A DNA stretch of 35,825 nucleotides, from positions 1-35,825 of the forward strand of contig DXGO01000055.1 in the NCBI GenBank assembly GCA_019113885.1, in the 5' to 3' direction. How positions within the stretch are numbered: the first letter of the stretch is position 1; each line of letters opens with the position of its first letter. The DNA comes from Candidatus Alistipes intestinipullorum. Lineage in GTDB: Bacteria > Bacteroidota > Bacteroidia > Bacteroidales > Rikenellaceae. Shown here in pieces: positions 1 through 9,166 of this stretch. The translations under genes were made by a program, and so were the position numbers. Under the pieces are notes generated by a model. That model was not told the origin of the DNA. It made no database searches and saw only the letters and a program-made list of their open reading frames with translations.

Positions 1-1160
1 AACTTGTTGATGCAGGCTACCGAGTCGCCGCCGCCGATGAGCGAGTAGGCGCCCTTCTTCGTAGCCTCGGCGATGGCCAGGGCCACCTCCTTCGAGCCGG
101 TGGCGAACTTGTCGATCTCGAAGACGCCCACGGGGCCGTTCCAGAGGATCGTCTTGCAGCCGAGGATGTGCTCGCGGAAGATCTTCTTGCCCTCATCGGC
201 GATGTCGACACCCTCCCATCCGTCGGGAATATTGTCGGCCGGGGCCGTCGAGGTGTTGGCGTCAGCCGAGAAGGCGTCGGCGATCAGTGCGTCGGGCGAC
301 ATGACGAGCTGCACGCCCTTCTGCTTGGCCAGTTCGAGGATTTCGAGCGCTACGGGGAACATGTCGGGCTCGCAGATCGAGTTGCCGACCTTGCCACCCT
401 GGGCTGCGGCAAAGGTGTAGGTCATGCCGCCGCCGATAACGATCGAATCGACCTTCTCGATCAGCGCCTTGATCACGCCGATCTTGGTCGAAACCTTCGA
501 ACCGCCGATGATGGCGCAGAACGGGTGCTGCGGGGCCTCCATGAGCGACGAGATGGCCTTGACCTCCTTCTCCATCAGGTATCCGAACATCTTGTCGTTG
601 GGGAAGTGCTTGGCGATCAGGTACGTCGAGGCGTGCTTGCGGTGTGCCGTACCGAAGGCGTCGTTGATGTAGCAGTCGGCGTACGAAGCGAGCTTCTTGA
701 CGAACTCCTTCTGCGGACCCTCCTTCAGGGCCTTCTTGGCGGCATCCTTCTCCTCCTTGGTGGCGTCCTCGGCAAGGCCGCGGGGTTTGCCCTCCTCCTC
801 GGCGTAGAAACGCAGGTTCTCCAGCAGCAGGACTTCACCCGGCTTGAGGTTCTTGGCCATTTCGGCAGCCTTCTCGCCCATGCAGTCGCCGGCGAACTGG
901 ACCTTCACGCCGAGGTTCTTCTCGATGGCCGGGATGATCTGCTCCAACGAATATTTCGGATCGGGGTTCTTCTTCGGACGGCCCATGTGCGACATCAGGA
1001 TCACGGCGCCACCCTCTGCGAGCACCTTCTTGACGGTGGGCATGGCGGCACGGATACGCGTATCGTCGGTCACTTCGCCCTTCTCGTTGAGGGGCACGTT
1101 GAAATCCACGCGGATGATCGCGCGCTTGCCTTTGAAATCGTAGTTGTCGATCGAAATCAT
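1..1160 (-). CDS. pgk: Phosphoglycerate kinase (3' end beyond window edge)
   Basis: Minus-strand reading from ATG at 1160 gives [36 protein letters not shown]..., ...MSHMGRPKK..., ...[19 protein letters not shown]..., ...[11 protein letters not shown]; typical PGK motifs. Open to position 1, so it is missing from the ORF list. Confidence 0.97.
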   Translation of the reverse strand, partial: MISIDNYDFKGKRAIIRVDFNVPLNEKGEVTDDTRIRAAMPTVKKVLAEGGAVILMSHMGRPKKNPDPKYSLEQIIPAIEKNLGVKVQFAGDCMGEKAAEMAKNLKPGEVLLLENLRFYAEEEGKPRGLAEDATKEEKDAAKKALKEGPQKEFVKKLASYADCYINDAFGTAHRKHASTYLIAKHFPNDKMFGYLMEKEVKAISSLMEAPQHPFCAIIGGSKVSTKIGVIKALIEKVDSIVIGGGMTYTFAAAQGGKVGNSICEPDMFPVALEILELAKQKGVQLVMSPDALIADAFSADANTSTAPADNIPDGWEGVDIADEGKKIFREHILGCKTILWNGPVGVFEIDKFATGSKEVALAIAEATKKGAYSLIGGGDSVACINK

Positions 1161-1216
1161 AGCTCTTTGAGATTTAAGTATTTTGTAGGAATTCAAGTTC
1201 ATTTCCGAATCCGCGA

Positions 1217-1224
1217 CAAATTTA
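1217..1224 (-). promoter_or_regulatory. Bacteroidota -7 element TAAATTTG upstream of pgk
   Basis: Plus strand caaattta reads TAAATTTG on the minus strand, matching TAnnTTTG; no clear -33 element seen. Confidence 0.4.
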
Positions 1225-1280
1225 GGAAATTATTTCAAGAAATCTGTTATCCGAATAACAGAAAATTGATCTTCACGGCG

Positions 1281-1310
1281 AAAAAAACGGGTCGCGTCGT
1301 GCGGCCCGTC
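1281..1310 (-). terminator. Intrinsic terminator downstream of ABC permease gene
   Basis: Minus strand ACGGGCCGC-ACGAC-GCGACCCGT followed by T7; stem with one mismatch. Confidence 0.7.
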
Positions 1311-1326
1311 GTTCCGGCGGAGGGGG

Positions 1327-2655
1327 TCAGTATTTGTACCGTACCCATTTGAACAACTCCTTGAGTGTCGGTTTCTTGCCGTACATGAAGATGCCCACGC
1401 GGTAGATTTTCGCGGCGAACCAGACCATCGCCACGAACGAGGCGTAGAGCACCGCGAGCGAGAGGATGATCTCCCACCACGGAATGTCGTAGGGGATGCG
1501 GGCCATCATCACTACGGGCGACGTGAAGGGGATGATCGAGAACCAGAAGGCCATCGGGGAGTTGGGGTCCTTGATGACGGCGAGCATCATCAGCAGCGCG
1601 AGGATGATCGGCAGCGTGATGGGCATTTGCAGCTGCGAGGCGTCCTGGACGTTGTCGACGGCCGAGCCCACGGCAGCAAACATCGCCGAGTAGAGCAGGT
1701 AGCCTCCGAAGACGAAGAGCAGCAGGCAGACGAAAATCTTGAGGATGTATCCCAGGTCGGACATGGCGGCTACGGCCTGCAGCATTTCGGGGTCCATGCC
1801 GCTGGCGGCCGCTGCGTCGGGCATGCCCTGCTGCATGGCTGCGACGCCGGCCATTGCATCGGCGGGCATCAGGTGGGGCATCACGAAGGTGCCTGCGGCG
1901 ATGATCAGCACGCCCCAGATGAGCACCTGCACCACGGCTACCGCGGCCACGCCGAGAATCTTGCCCAGCATGAGGTCGAACGGCCGCACCGAGGAGACCA
2001 TCACCTCCAGCACGCGGTTGTTCTTCTCCTCGATGACCGACTGCATGACCATCGAACCGTAGATCAGCAGGAACATGTAGAGAATGAAGCCGAGGATGTA
2101 ACCCGCCACGGTCGCCACGGTCGACGACTGCGCCTGCGTATCCTCCTCCTGCGACTTGTCGTTGCGGAAGGTCTGCAGCGTCACGGAGGTCTTCACCTCG
2201 TCGAGAATCCGGTCGAGGTTTTCGATGTTGTAGGCCTTGAGCTTTTCGGTTTCGAGAATCTTCTCGATCTGTTCCGTGATGTTGCTCTCGACCGACATCG
2301 AGGTCGACGAATTGGCGTAGAGGCGCACGTTGTTGGAGTTTTCGAGGATGTCGGCGCCGATGACCAGCACGCCGAAGCGGTCGGTAAGCTCCCGGCGGGC
2401 CTCGTCGGGCGTCAGATCGGTGGTCTCGAAGCGCAGCTCCTCGTCGCTTGCAAGCTGCGGGGCGACAAGCCCGCTGCGGTCGATCACGGCGATCGTCTTC
2501 TGTTCCCCCTTGGAGTACTCCATGATGAGCGCCGGGGCGACCATCAGGGCGATCATCAGCACGGGCATGAGGATCGTGGTGATGATGAAGGACTTTTTGC
2601 GCACGCGCTCGTTGAACTCGCGCTGGATGATGAGGGTTATGTTGGATTTTGACAT
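1327..2655 (-). CDS. ABC-2 type transporter permease (NatB-like)
   Basis: 442 aa; N-terminal MSKSNITLIIQREFNERVRKKSFIITTILMPVLMI, large extracytoplasmic domain, then several C-terminal TM segments; directly follows an ATPase gene. Confidence 0.9.
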   Translation of the reverse strand: MSKSNITLIIQREFNERVRKKSFIITTILMPVLMIALMVAPALIMEYSKGEQKTIAVIDRSGLVAPQLASDEELRFETTDLTPDEARRELTDRFGVLVIGADILENSNNVRLYANSSTSMSVESNITEQIEKILETEKLKAYNIENLDRILDEVKTSVTLQTFRNDKSQEEDTQAQSSTVATVAGYILGFILYMFLLIYGSMVMQSVIEEKNNRVLEVMVSSVRPFDLMLGKILGVAAVAVVQVLIWGVLIIAAGTFVMPHLMPADAMAGVAAMQQGMPDAAAASGMDPEMLQAVAAMSDLGYILKIFVCLLLFVFGGYLLYSAMFAAVGSAVDNVQDASQLQMPITLPIILALLMMLAVIKDPNSPMAFWFSIIPFTSPVVMMARIPYDIPWWEIILSLAVLYASFVAMVWFAAKIYRVGIFMYGKKPTLKELFKWVRYKY

Positions 2656-2667
2656 GGCTTTCTGGGT

Positions 2668-3588
2668 TTAAAGTTGTCCGTTCACGGCACGGATGAAGAT
2701 GTCGTTCATCGAGGGGATGATCTCTCGGAACGAGCGCAGGTCGACCGCTTCGTTCACGGCCGCGATGACGCCGCGTACTTCGCTGTCGTCGGCGACGTGG
2801 AGCTTCAGGGTCTGATAGACGGACTCTTCGGCTGCGCCCTCGAGGATTTCGCAGCGCCCCTCGACAGCGCGGCGCAGCGCCGCCTCGTCGCCCCGGTAGG
2901 CCACCTCGAAGATGTTGGCTCCATGGCGGCGGCGGATGTCGTCGACACGTCCCGAAAGGATGTTGTGCGATTTGTTGATCAGCGTGATGTGGTCGCAGAT
3001 CTCCTCCACGGAGGACATGTTGTGCGTCGAGAAGATCACCGTGGCGCCCTTGTCGCGCAGGGCGAGGATCTCCTCCTTCAGGAGGTTGGCGTTGATGGGG
3101 TCGAATCCCGAGAAGGGTTCGTCGAAGATCAGCAGCCGCGGCTCGTGGAGCACCGTGACGATGAACTGCACCTTCTGGGCCATGCCCTTCGAGAGCTCCT
3201 CGACTTTCTTGTCCCACCATCCCTGGATACCGAACTTCTCGAACCACAGCTTCAATCGCCGGGTGGCCTCGCGGCGCGAGAGTCCCTTGAGGCGGGCGAA
3301 GAAGAGGGCCTGTTCGCCGACCTTCATCTTCTTGTAAAGGCCGCGTTCCTCGGGCAGGTAACCGATGCGGTAGATGTCGTCGGGGGCGATCTCGCGCTCG
3401 CCGAACAGCACGCGGCCCGTGTCGGGGGCCGTGATGCGGTTGATGATGCGGATCAGCGTGGTTTTGCCCGCTCCGTTGGGACCGAGGAGTCCGTAGACCG
3501 ATCCTTCGGGAATGACGAGCGACACGTCATCGAGGGCCGTATGGGCGGCGTAGCGTTTGGTGACGTGTTCGACGGTGAGCAGATTCAT
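2668..3588 (-). CDS. ABC transporter ATP-binding protein (NatA-like)
   Basis: 306 aa; Walker A GPNGAGKTT, LSKGMAQKVQ signature, Walker B LLIFDEPFSGFDP. Confidence 0.95.
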   Translation of the reverse strand: MNLLTVEHVTKRYAAHTALDDVSLVIPEGSVYGLLGPNGAGKTTLIRIINRITAPDTGRVLFGEREIAPDDIYRIGYLPEERGLYKKMKVGEQALFFARLKGLSRREATRRLKLWFEKFGIQGWWDKKVEELSKGMAQKVQFIVTVLHEPRLLIFDEPFSGFDPINANLLKEEILALRDKGATVIFSTHNMSSVEEICDHITLINKSHNILSGRVDDIRRRHGANIFEVAYRGDEAALRRAVEGRCEILEGAAEESVYQTLKLHVADDSEVRGVIAAVNEAVDLRSFREIIPSMNDIFIRAVNGQL

Positions 3589-3625
3589 ATCCGTTTAAAA
3601 TTAGTTGTTCGGGTTTATCTGACCG

Positions 3626-3655
3626 CAAATATAAATACAAATTCTGAAAATCAAA
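3626..3655 (-). promoter_or_regulatory. Candidate promoter for the ABC transporter operon
   Basis: Minus-strand TATATTTG (plus caaatata 3626-3633) with TTTG (plus caaa 3652-3655) 18 nt upstream. Confidence 0.55.
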
Positions 3656-3862
3656 AAATATTTATCGTTTTTCGATAAATTTAACGGGCTTGTAGCGGTC
3701 TTTTCTTCCTGCCGGTTCCCCGGTCCTGCCAATGCACGGCTGAGAATCAGCCGATATGGCTGTCTGTCGGGACGGATTCCCGGTTCCGGCGTCTCCCGGC
3801 GGAAGTGCCGCTGCCGGAGCGGGCTTCCTGCCCCGGGAAGGCGCAATCTCTCCGATTTTTTG

Positions 3863-3870
3863 TATCTTTG
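3863..3870 (+). promoter_or_regulatory. -7 element TATCTTTG 5 nt before the kinase start codon
   Basis: tgTATCTTTGgtggcATG; exact TAnnTTTG match. Confidence 0.5.
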
Positions 3871-3875
3871 GTGGC

Positions 3876-6455
3876 ATGAAGGAGTCGAAATTCGTCAAGA
3901 CCAAGATCGTTGCCGGCTATTTGCTGCTGATCGCCGTCTGCATCCTCTCGTTGGGCTATATCTATCGGGTGGTGGTGCGTTTTTCGACCCCCGACGTCAG
4001 CTATTCACAGTTGCAGAATAAACGCAATGCCGTGAATATCACCCTTTACCATCTTTACCAGGCCGAAAGCTACGGGCAGCTTATGCTGGCCGGATATCAG
4101 TCCTACGAGGAGCGTTACCGCAAGGAGTTGCGTACGGTACGGGCCTGCATCGACTCGTTGAGAAGCCTCTCCGAGGAGGAGGACTCGCTGCAGACCATGC
4201 GCCTGGACAGCATCACGCGCCTGATTGCCGACAAGGAACGGCGTACGGTGAGCCTGCGCCGGACGATCCGTTCGGGCTCCACGGCCGGACTGCTCGACCA
4301 GAATATCCGTGACCTGATCGGCCCGCAGGCCAGTATCGTGGCAGATACGACCCCGTTCCGCCGGATCGTCTATCCCGATACGGTGGGATCGGACCTTTGG
4401 CTGCGGTCGTTGTCCAGCCGGGCCGGCGATCGGACGGACGGTGCGGCAGACTCCCTGCGTTCGGAACCGCGCCGCTCCTCGTCGGGCAGCGTCCCGGCCC
4501 AATCGGTGAAGGATACCATTACGCTCGTGTTGAGGGCCCTGCAGGACAGTGTCACGAGCAAGCGCCTGGGCATCTACGACCAGGCATGGCAGGAGGGGCT
4601 GCGCCTGCGCTACAACAACGACCTGGTCAACACGAAAATCTACCGGTTGATTTTGGATTTCGAGGCCGAGGATACGGAGTTCCTCCTGGCGCGCATCCGC
4701 CGCAACGAGGCCCTGCGGCGTCGGGCGTCACATGTTCTGGGCGGCGTGACGGCCGGCTCCGTGGCGTTGATGCTCCTCTTTGTGGGAATCCTTTGGCGCG
4801 ACGTCAACCGCAGCAACCGTTACCGTCGTGCCCTGGAGCAGGCCAACCGCGACAAGGAGGCCCTGCTGGTGGCCCGCGAGAAGCTGATGCTGGCCATTAC
4901 ACACGACATCAAGGCGCCGCTGGGGTCGGTGATGGGCTATATCGACTTGCTGGAACGCCTGACCTCCGACCGGCGTCAGGAGCTCTACCTGCACAACATG
5001 AAGGAGTCGTCGGAACACCTGCTGGCGTTGGTCAACAACTTGCTGGACTACTACCGGCTCGACATCAACAAGATCGAGGTCAACCGGATCGTTTTCCATC
5101 CCGTACAGCTCTTTGAAACGATCCGTGCGGGATTTGCGGCGCAGGCGGCGGCCAAGGGACTCGATCTGCGGCTGGTTGTCGAACCGGCCGCCGCGGAGCG
5201 CGTCCGGGGCGATGCGTTCCACATCCGGCAGATCGCCGACAACCTGATCTCCAACGCCTTGAAATTCACCGATTGCGGGTCGGTGACGATTCGCGTCGAC
5301 CGCGCGGGGGCGTTGCTCGTCTTTGCGGTGCGCGACACGGGCCGCGGCATCGGCCGCGAGGAGAAAGAACGTATCTTCGGGGAGTTCGTGCGTCTGCGCT
5401 CCGCCCAGGGGGTTGACGGATTCGGCCTGGGGCTTTCGATCGTCGATCGGCTGGTGAAGCTGCTTGGAGGCCGGATTTCGCTCGAAAGTCGTCCCGGAGA
5501 AGGAAGCCGCTTCATCGTGTCGGTCCCGGTCGAGGCGGTCTCCGGGGTTGAGGCGGAGTCCGGCCGGGAAGAGGCTGCCGCGCTGCCCGGGACGCCTGCG
5601 GCCCCACCTTCGCTTCGACCCGGATTGCGGATTCTCCTGGTCGATGACGATCCGCTGCAACTCGAGATGACCGCTGCGATGTGCCGTCAGGCCGGGATGG
5701 TCCCCGAGGCGTGCCAATACCCCGAATATGTTGCCCGGCTTGTTGGCGAGGAACGTTTCGATGTCGTCCTGACCGATATTCAGATGCCTGCGGCCGACGG
5801 ATTTACGGTGCTGGCTGCCGTGCGTCGTGCCGATCCCCGGGTGAAGGTGCTTGCCGTCTCGGCCCGTGAGGAGCTGGGAAGTGAGGAGTTCCTCTCCCGC
5901 GGATTCGACGGGTGCCTGCGCAAGCCTTTTACCGGACGCGAGCTCGTTGAGGCCGTTTGCCGGGCGTGCGGGTCGGCTGCTCCCGAGCCGGACGGAGAGG
6001 AGCATGCGACCGGGATTCCGGAAGGTATGGCTACGCCCTTCGGTGCAGCCTCTCCCGAACCATCGCTCTCCGGTGCGGCGCCCGATTTCACCCCGCTGAC
6101 GGCCTTTGCGGGAAACGATGCCGAGGCGGCGCGCAGCATTCTGGTCTCCTTTGCCGAACAGACGGCCGCCAACGGCGATGCGCTCGAACAGGCGCTCTCC
6201 GCGCGGGATACCACGGCAGTGAAGGCTTTGGCGCACAAGATGCTGCCGATCTTCACGATGTTGAAAAACGAACCCCTCGCCGGAATATTGCAGCGGGCCG
6301 AGGTTTCGAACGACCCTTTGACCGACGCCGCCTGCCAGGAGCTGCAGCAGGCCGTCGGGATGATTCGTGCGGCGGCGGAGGCTGCCAGGCGAACGACGGA
6401 TGTGCCGTATGGGTCGGAAAATCCGTCCGGAGGCTCCGCAACGGAGTGCGAATAG
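3876..6455 (+). CDS. Hybrid sensor histidine kinase/response regulator with C-terminal Hpt domain
   Basis: Start taken as ATG 3876 (MKESKFVKTKIVAGYLLLIAV). Contains HisKA ITHDIKAPLGSVMGYIDLL, HATPase N-box/G-boxes (DNLISNALKFT, DTGRGIG, GFGLGLSIV), REC (ILLVDDDPLQ...DVVLTDIQMP), Hpt-like ALAHKMLPIFTMLKN. Confidence 0.95.
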   Translation: MKESKFVKTKIVAGYLLLIAVCILSLGYIYRVVVRFSTPDVSYSQLQNKRNAVNITLYHLYQAESYGQLMLAGYQSYEERYRKELRTVRACIDSLRSLSEEEDSLQTMRLDSITRLIADKERRTVSLRRTIRSGSTAGLLDQNIRDLIGPQASIVADTTPFRRIVYPDTVGSDLWLRSLSSRAGDRTDGAADSLRSEPRRSSSGSVPAQSVKDTITLVLRALQDSVTSKRLGIYDQAWQEGLRLRYNNDLVNTKIYRLILDFEAEDTEFLLARIRRNEALRRRASHVLGGVTAGSVALMLLFVGILWRDVNRSNRYRRALEQANRDKEALLVAREKLMLAITHDIKAPLGSVMGYIDLLERLTSDRRQELYLHNMKESSEHLLALVNNLLDYYRLDINKIEVNRIVFHPVQLFETIRAGFAAQAAAKGLDLRLVVEPAAAERVRGDAFHIRQIADNLISNALKFTDCGSVTIRVDRAGALLVFAVRDTGRGIGREEKERIFGEFVRLRSAQGVDGFGLGLSIVDRLVKLLGGRISLESRPGEGSRFIVSVPVEAVSGVEAESGREEAAALPGTPAAPPSLRPGLRILLVDDDPLQLEMTAAMCRQAGMVPEACQYPEYVARLVGEERFDVVLTDIQMPAADGFTVLAAVRRADPRVKVLAVSAREELGSEEFLSRGFDGCLRKPFTGRELVEAVCRACGSAAPEPDGEEHATGIPEGMATPFGAASPEPSLSGAAPDFTPLTAFAGNDAEAARSILVSFAEQTAANGDALEQALSARDTTAVKALAHKMLPIFTMLKNEPLAGILQRAEVSNDPLTDAACQELQQAVGMIRAAAEAARRTTDVPYGSENPSGGSATECE

Positions 6456-6456
6456 A

Positions 6457-6488
6457 TTTGGCCGGACGCCCCGCAAATATTATCTTTG
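6457..6488 (+). promoter_or_regulatory. Promoter of the response regulator gene: TTTG-N20-TATCTTTG
   Basis: TTTG 6457-6460 and TATCTTTG 6481-6488; ATG at 6493. Confidence 0.6.
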
Positions 6489-6492
6489 TATT

Positions 6493-7884
6493 ATGATGGA
6501 ACGGATTCTGATCGTAGACGACGATATTACCTTTGCGTTGATGCTTCGTACGTGGCTCTCCAAACACGGGTTCGAGGTCGTGACCGCCTCGTCGGTTTCG
6601 GCAGCCCGCGTGGCCCTCGGGGCCGGGGACTATGCGCTTGTGCTGAGCGACATGCGCCTGCCCGATCAGGACGGCATCGCGTTGCTGCAGTGGATGGCCG
6701 GGCAGGGAATCGCCGCTCCAGTGATCGTCATGACGAGTTACGCCGAGATTCAGAACGCTGTGTTGTGCATGAAACTCGGTGCGCGCGATTATGTCTCCAA
6801 GCCGGTCAATCCCGACGAGCTGATGAAAAAGATTCGCGAAGCCCTCGATGCGGTGCGGCGGGAGTCCGGGGAGCCGGATGACAAGTCCCTCTCCCGATCC
6901 TCCGCGAAGGCGCCCCGAAACGGCTCCGATGTTCGTTCGGAACAGGTTGCCTCCAAACTCAATTACATCGAGGGGCGGAGCGACCCGGCCCGGCAACTTT
7001 ACGAATATATCCGTCTTGTGGCGCCGACGAACATGTCGGTGCTTATCAACGGGGCCAGCGGTACCGGCAAGGAGCACGTCGCGCAGTTGATCCATCAGGG
7101 CAGCAAGCGGGCTGGAAAACCCTTTGTGGCGGTCGATTGCGGGGCCATTCCGCGCGAGCTGGCCGCATCGGAGTTTTTCGGGCATGTCAAGGGGTCGTTC
7201 ACCGGGGCGCTCTCCGACAAGATCGGGGCTTTCAAGGCCGCCGACGGCGGAACGCTCTTCCTCGACGAGGTGGGGAATCTCTCCTACGAGACGCAGGTCC
7301 AACTGCTCCGTGCCCTGCAGGAGCGACGTATCCGACCCGTGGGCAGCAACCGGGAGATCCCTGTCGACATCCGCCTCGTGGCTGCCACGAACGAGGACCT
7401 CGAGGCGGCCATTGCCCGGGGAACCTTCCGTGCCGATCTTTATCATCGGATCAACTCTTTCGCGTTGCACATGCCCGAACTGCGGCAGATGCGCGAAGAT
7501 ATTCCGCTCTATGCCGATTTCTTCCTCGACCAGGCCAACCACGAACTTGACAAACACATCGTGGGGTTCGATCCTGAGGCGCTTGCGGTGCTCTCGTCCT
7601 ACGACTGGCCGGGTAACCTGCGGCAGTTGAAGAATACGGTGATGTCGGCGACGCTGCTGGCGGCGGGCGAGTATGTTTCGTTACAAGACTTGCCGGAGGA
7701 GATTACGGGCCGTGGTGCGACCGTGGCCCCGGCGCCGTTGGCCTTGCGCGATCCTGCCACCGAGGAGGAGCAGATACGTCGGGCGCTCGCCGTGACGGGC
7801 GGCAACAAGTCGCAGGCCGCCAAACTCCTCGGGATCGACCGCAAGACACTCTATAACAAGATGCATCTCTACGGGATTGAATGA
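6493..7884 (+). CDS. Sigma54-dependent (NtrC-family) response regulator
   Basis: REC domain (ILIVDDD...VLSDMRLPDQDG), AAA+ Walker A GASGTGKE, GSFTGA loop, GGTLFLDEVGNL Walker B, C-terminal Fis-type HTH (NKSQAAKLLGIDRKTLYNKMHLYGIE). Confidence 0.95.
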   Translation: MMERILIVDDDITFALMLRTWLSKHGFEVVTASSVSAARVALGAGDYALVLSDMRLPDQDGIALLQWMAGQGIAAPVIVMTSYAEIQNAVLCMKLGARDYVSKPVNPDELMKKIREALDAVRRESGEPDDKSLSRSSAKAPRNGSDVRSEQVASKLNYIEGRSDPARQLYEYIRLVAPTNMSVLINGASGTGKEHVAQLIHQGSKRAGKPFVAVDCGAIPRELAASEFFGHVKGSFTGALSDKIGAFKAADGGTLFLDEVGNLSYETQVQLLRALQERRIRPVGSNREIPVDIRLVAATNEDLEAAIARGTFRADLYHRINSFALHMPELRQMREDIPLYADFFLDQANHELDKHIVGFDPEALAVLSSYDWPGNLRQLKNTVMSATLLAAGEYVSLQDLPEEITGRGATVAPAPLALRDPATEEEQIRRALAVTGGNKSQAAKLLGIDRKTLYNKMHLYGIE

Positions 7885-7952
7885 CCGTGTGCACGCCGGT
7901 CCTGTTCCCGCATGCGGCAGACCGGTCCGCATGTGAAGCCGTACGAAACCAT

Positions 7953-7990
7953 GATGCCCCTTCCGTCTTGACGGAAAGGGGCATCTTTTT
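7953..7990 (+). terminator. Intrinsic terminator after the response regulator
   Basis: GATGCCCCTTCCGTC-TT-GACGGAAAGGGGCATC followed by T5. Confidence 0.85.
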
Positions 7991-8041
7991 CATGTCGTTT
8001 GGCGGAGTTTTCTTTTATCCTTTATCTTTTTCCCGGCTTTT

Positions 8042-8068
8042 CCTGCTTCCCCTGCTTCCCCTGCTTCC
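8042..8068. repeat. Short tandem repeat, 3 x CCTGCTTCC (9 bp)
   Basis: CCTGCTTCC CCTGCTTCC CCTGCTTCC read directly; followed by degenerate copies. Confidence 0.85.
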
Positions 8069-8138
8069 CTGTCTTTCCTGACTTTTCTGCGCCCGGGCAC
8101 TTTTGGCAGCCAGGGTGGCCCGGCGCTTCGGGTTCCGG

Positions 8139-9146
8139 TTACAAACGGCGTTTTTTCTTGATTCCGAGGTGCTCGCAAAGCCGCTGGCTGAACTCCTCGC
8201 GGCGGTGTTTGAGATTGGCCCGCCACCCTTCCCAGCGCGTATAACGTTGCCGTTTCTCGGGATAGATATCCCGGATGGTGACCAGGATGCCGGTCTCCTC
8301 GACCCCTCCGAAATCGGGGTTCGACACCGTGTCGAAGACCCGCATCGTAGGCGAGAGGTTCATGTAGGCGTTGATCAGCGGCGGAACGTTTTCATTGAAC
8401 TCGCGGACCTTCTGGATCAGAATCCGGTAGTTCTCCATGTAGGTCGCGCCGCAGAAGAGCTGTTCGTAATAGGGGTCATCGAGGTCGAGCCGGATCGGGT
8501 GAATCCCTTCGACCAGCCCTTCGCGGTCGGGGAAGTAGCGGCGCAGGAACCAGATCAGGGCGTTGCGCGCCACGGCCTTGTAGGTCGTATACATCGTGAC
8601 CTTGCCGAAGAGGTATTTCGCCTCGGGATAGAGCACGATGAGCGCCCCGAGCCCGTCCCAGAGGTTGTCGAGGGCATAGAGCCCCTTGGCGCTGCCGCGG
8701 GCCTGGTAGGCGGGCTGTACGAACGAACGTCCCAGTTCGATGGTGCGCGGCAGGTATTTTTCACGGAAACGCTCGCTGAAGCGGAAATAGTGCTCGGTGG
8801 AGAGGTGCCGCGGATGCGACGTCGTGCAGATGATGAAACGGTAGCCACCGACGATCTCGCGTGCCGCAGGATCCCAGACGATGAGCTGGTAATAGCCGTC
8901 TTCGGCGAGGTCTTCGGCGTCGATGTCGAGCTCCTCGCCCGTACCGCCGCCGGCGCCGCGGAAGGCCAGCTCCCGGAGACGTCCCACCTCACGCATCAGC
9001 GCGGGGCACTCTCCTGCCGAAAAGATGTAGATCTCGTTCCCTGCGCGGGTCGTATCGCGGACCTTGCGCTCCGGAATGAGTTCCTCCATCAGCAGGTCGC
9101 GGTCGACCGGGTCGATGATGGGTTTGAGTACTCGTTTCTGTTGCAT
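8139..9146 (-). CDS. glsB: GNAT-family acyltransferase (OlsB/GlsB-like, hemolysin-like)
   Basis: 335 aa: ...IYIFSAGECPALMREVGRLRELAFR...IVWDPAAREIVGGYRFI...ELGRSFVQPAYQ...; adjacent to a PlsC-like gene, as in OlsB/OlsA and GlsB/GlsA pairs. Symbol assigned by analogy. Confidence 0.75.
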   Translation of the reverse strand: MQQKRVLKPIIDPVDRDLLMEELIPERKVRDTTRAGNEIYIFSAGECPALMREVGRLRELAFRGAGGGTGEELDIDAEDLAEDGYYQLIVWDPAAREIVGGYRFIICTTSHPRHLSTEHYFRFSERFREKYLPRTIELGRSFVQPAYQARGSAKGLYALDNLWDGLGALIVLYPEAKYLFGKVTMYTTYKAVARNALIWFLRRYFPDREGLVEGIHPIRLDLDDPYYEQLFCGATYMENYRILIQKVREFNENVPPLINAYMNLSPTMRVFDTVSNPDFGGVEETGILVTIRDIYPEKRQRYTRWEGWRANLKHRREEFSQRLCEHLGIKKKRRL

Positions 9147-9166
9147 GACGCCGCAAAAATACGAAA

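Noticed and set aside
168-1352. 394-aa plus-strand ORF over pgk
   Set aside because: Antisense to pgk, which has strong conserved motifs.
1247-3247. 666-aa minus-strand ORF overlapping both ABC transporter genes in a different frame
   Set aside because: Spans the junction of two well-supported genes on the same strand; Arg/His/Gly-rich with no domain.
4728-6476. 582-aa minus-strand ORF antisense to the hybrid kinase
   Set aside because: Same codon-bias artefact; the plus strand encodes conserved kinase, REC and Hpt motifs.
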